DNA from: Candidatus Sulfopaludibacter sp. SbA3
GTDB lineage: Bacteria > Acidobacteriota > Terriglobia > Bryobacterales > Bryobacteraceae
Length of the DNA: 7,666 nt
Reading direction: 5' to 3'
Assembly: GCA_900290315.1 (NCBI GenBank)
Contig: OKRF01000191.1
Location: 26,773 to 34,438 of the forward strand
The position numbers and the translations under genes are program-made. Positions 6,124 through 7,666 of the stretch are shown in pieces. Below the pieces are notes generated by a model that was given only the letters and a program-made list of their open reading frames with translations, did not search any database and was not told where the DNA came from. Position 1 is the stretch's first letter. Every line of letters starts with the position of its first letter.

Positions 6124-7666
6124 AACAGCTTCACGAAACTGTCGCCTGGTCCCGCTGAGGAAGCGGCCGCGGCAGCGCCGCCTGCGCCTGCGCTTCCCTC
6201 GCCACCCGCGGCCATGCCGGCAGAAGCAGCCTGCAAAAACGTCCCGGCCACTCCCGGTTCCGCATCGCCCGGCGAGACCACCATACGGCTGAACGTCACT
6301 CTGCTGGACACCCTGATGACACTGGCGGGCGAGCTGGTGCTCAGCCGCAACCAGTTGAATGAATCGCTGTCTCGCCAGGATCAGACCGGGATCCGCTCGG
6401 GCGCGCAACGCGTGAGCCTGGTGACCTCGGAGCTGCAGGAAGTCGTTACGCTGACCCGCATGCAGCCGGTCGGCAGTCTGTTCGCCAAGTTCCCACGGCT
6501 GGTGCGCGACCTGGCTCGCAGCCTGGGCAAGGAGGTGCAACTGAAGCTGGAAGGCAGCGAGGTGGAGATCGACAAGACCATCCTCGAGGGACTCAGCGAC
6601 CCGCTCACTCACATGGTGCGCAACTCGGTGGATCACGGTATCGAGCTGCCCGCGGAGCGCGTGGCGGCGGGCAAGACCGCCTCCGGGATGGTGACACTCA
6701 AAGCCTCGCATCAGGCCGGCCAGGTTGTGATCGAGATCGCAGATGACGGTAAAGGACTGGCAGTCGAGAAGATCGCCGCCTCTTCACTGGCCAAGGGTCA
6801 GGTCACGCGCGAGCATCTCCAGACCATGTCGGACCGCGACAAGATGGCGCTCATTTTTCTGCCCGGCGTTTCCACCGCCGAAAAGGTCAGCGATGTGTCC
6901 GGGCGCGGCGTCGGCATGGATGTGGTCAAGACCAACCTCGACCGGCTCGGTGGCAAGATCGAGATCGATTCGGTGCCCGGCCGCGGATCGCGCTTCCGCA
7001 TCAAGCTGCCGCTGAAGCTGGCAATCATTCCCTCGCTGCTGGTTTCCAACGGCGGAGAGCGCTTCGCCATCCCCCAGGTGAACGTGGGCGAGTTGATTCG
7101 GATTTCCGCCGCACAGATCGCCGAACGGACGGACCGCGTGGGGGATGCGGAGATCCTGACGCTGCGCGACCGCCTGGTGCCGCTGGTTTACCTGGCGGAT
7201 ACCATTGGCGTGGCACGTCCGGAGAGTGCGGCGCGGGCGCTGAATGTGGTCATGGTCGATACGGGGGCCTTTGAATATGGCTTGGTCGTCGAGGAATTGC
7301 ACGACACCGTGGAGATCGTGGTCAAGCCGCTGGGCCGGCATGTGAAGGGCTTGCACGACTACGCCGGCGCCACCATTCTGGGCGACGGGCGCGTGGCCGT
7401 GATCCTGGACGTCGCCGGGTTGGCGGCGCGGGCCGGACTGTCGGCCGGCGCGGCCGAAGCCCTTCCCCGGAGATCCGTGGAGGAGGCTGCCACGGGTGGG
7501 GAGTTGCACTCGCTGCTTCTGTTCCACAACGCACCCGCGGAAGTCTGCGCCGTGCCGATCGAGCAGGTGTCCCGCATCGAACGCGTCCGGGCCTCGCAGA
7601 TTCAGTACCTGGGCGGCCGCCGCACCATGTTGTATCGCGGGGCCAGCCTGCCCCTGGTTTCGTTGC
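5359..7666 (+). CDS. cheA: Chemotaxis-type histidine kinase CheA, C-terminus beyond window
   Basis: CheA kinases autophosphorylate on an Hpt histidine under control of receptor arrays and CheW. The frame is open to the window end, giving 769 complete codons. Domains in order: Hpt with H52 (AAHSIKGGAG); P2-like receiver-docking domain (about 160-255); an alanine/proline linker (about 265-305); P3 dimerisation domain (about 308-375, LNVTLLDTLMTLAGELVLSRNQ begins it); P4 kinase with N box H418 and N422 (DPLTHMVRNSVDHG), G1 D462 (ADDGKGL) and G2 GRGVGMD at 515-521; P5 CheW-like domain (about 555-694); and the start of a second CheW-like domain (about 715 on). All catalytic motifs are intact. The doubled CheW-like region is longer than the textbook CheA. 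A run of eight G bases (5523-5530) follows the Hpt histidine codon. It is the last gene of the visible operon; CheW, receptors, CheR and CheB would be expected next. Cytoplasmic, membrane-array associated. Confidence 0.95.
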   Translation, partial: MSELNVDDELVQDYLAECREHLATIETDLLAIEQGGADIDEQLVNRVFRAAHSIKGGAGFFDLVKIRELAHKTENALDLIRSRQMVPTPEVVGIVLAGFDKLRELIHDHRASNQADIAEFVAALTTLTADNLPAEQKRSVTDRVEVCLTETSTPVQASAFDLNQARRGGNCIYLIECDLIHDIQRRGKTPWQAFKRLIQWGTILDTFYDLDSAGSLDDEPSSRLILEVLYATPLALDGIGEVVDVPLERIRLIEENSFTKLSPGPAEEAAAAAPPAPALPSPPAAMPAEAACKNVPATPGSASPGETTIRLNVTLLDTLMTLAGELVLSRNQLNESLSRQDQTGIRSGAQRVSLVTSELQEVVTLTRMQPVGSLFAKFPRLVRDLARSLGKEVQLKLEGSEVEIDKTILEGLSDPLTHMVRNSVDHGIELPAERVAAGKTASGMVTLKASHQAGQVVIEIADDGKGLAVEKIAASSLAKGQVTREHLQTMSDRDKMALIFLPGVSTAEKVSDVSGRGVGMDVVKTNLDRLGGKIEIDSVPGRGSRFRIKLPLKLAIIPSLLVSNGGERFAIPQVNVGELIRISAAQIAERTDRVGDAEILTLRDRLVPLVYLADTIGVARPESAARALNVVMVDTGAFEYGLVVEELHDTVEIVVKPLGRHVKGLHDYAGATILGDGRVAVILDVAGLAARAGLSAGAAEALPRRSVEEAATGGELHSLLLFHNAPAEVCAVPIEQVSRIERVRASQIQYLGGRRTMLYRGASLPLVSL

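Noticed and set aside
6034..7527. Minus-strand open frames of 225 and 247 codons opposite cheA
   Set aside because: They are shadows of the CheA P3-P5 coding region; His/Gln/Arg-rich translations without domains.

Overview
The window is GC-rich and almost fully coding. It looks like a chromosomal signalling locus of a free-living bacterium. The domain repertoire recalls Acidobacteriota (Solibacter/Bryobacter-like) or a related soil lineage: a CheA with a ferredoxin-like domain after the Hpt, a CheC-CheY-PAS kinase group, and partner-switch genes. That taxonomic guess is inference only; there is no rRNA or other marker gene.

Layout. Two divergent gene sets share a 190-bp, locally AT-rich intergenic region (2184-2373). 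Leftward, on the minus strand, are a single-domain CheY-like receiver (1797-2183), a CheC-type phosphatase (1183-1794) and a soluble PAS histidine kinase (1180 to beyond base 1). Rightward, on the plus strand, are a receiver-PP2C phosphatase (2374-3489), an RsbW-type kinase (3486-3899), a stand-alone STAS anti-anti-sigma-type protein (3910-4218), an Hpt-P2-like-STAS fusion (4231-5349) and a CheA (5359 to beyond 7666). Plus-strand genes overlap or lie within 12 bp of each other with good Shine-Dalgarno sequences, so they are probably one operon. Both outermost genes run off the window.

How the parts may work together. The REC-PP2C, HATPase and STAS genes form a complete partner switch: the kinase phosphorylates the STAS serine, and the phosphatase, controlled by its receiver, removes the phosphate. 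The closest known logic is Pseudomonas HptB-HsbR-HsbA and Vibrio fischeri SypE-SypA. Here the Hpt donor is either CheA itself or a CheA-derived Hpt protein that carries its own STAS domain. The leftward CheC could drain phosphate from the neighbouring CheY-like receiver.

Main discovery. The Hpt-P2-STAS protein appears to have arisen by tandem duplication of a [STAS + 5' cheA] segment of about 1.1 kb. This produced the order STAS / Hpt-P2-STAS / Hpt-P2-CheA, with both Hpt histidines at residue 52 and both STAS phospho-acceptor serines kept. The result is a single protein that physically joins histidine phosphotransfer to a serine-phosphorylated partner switch.
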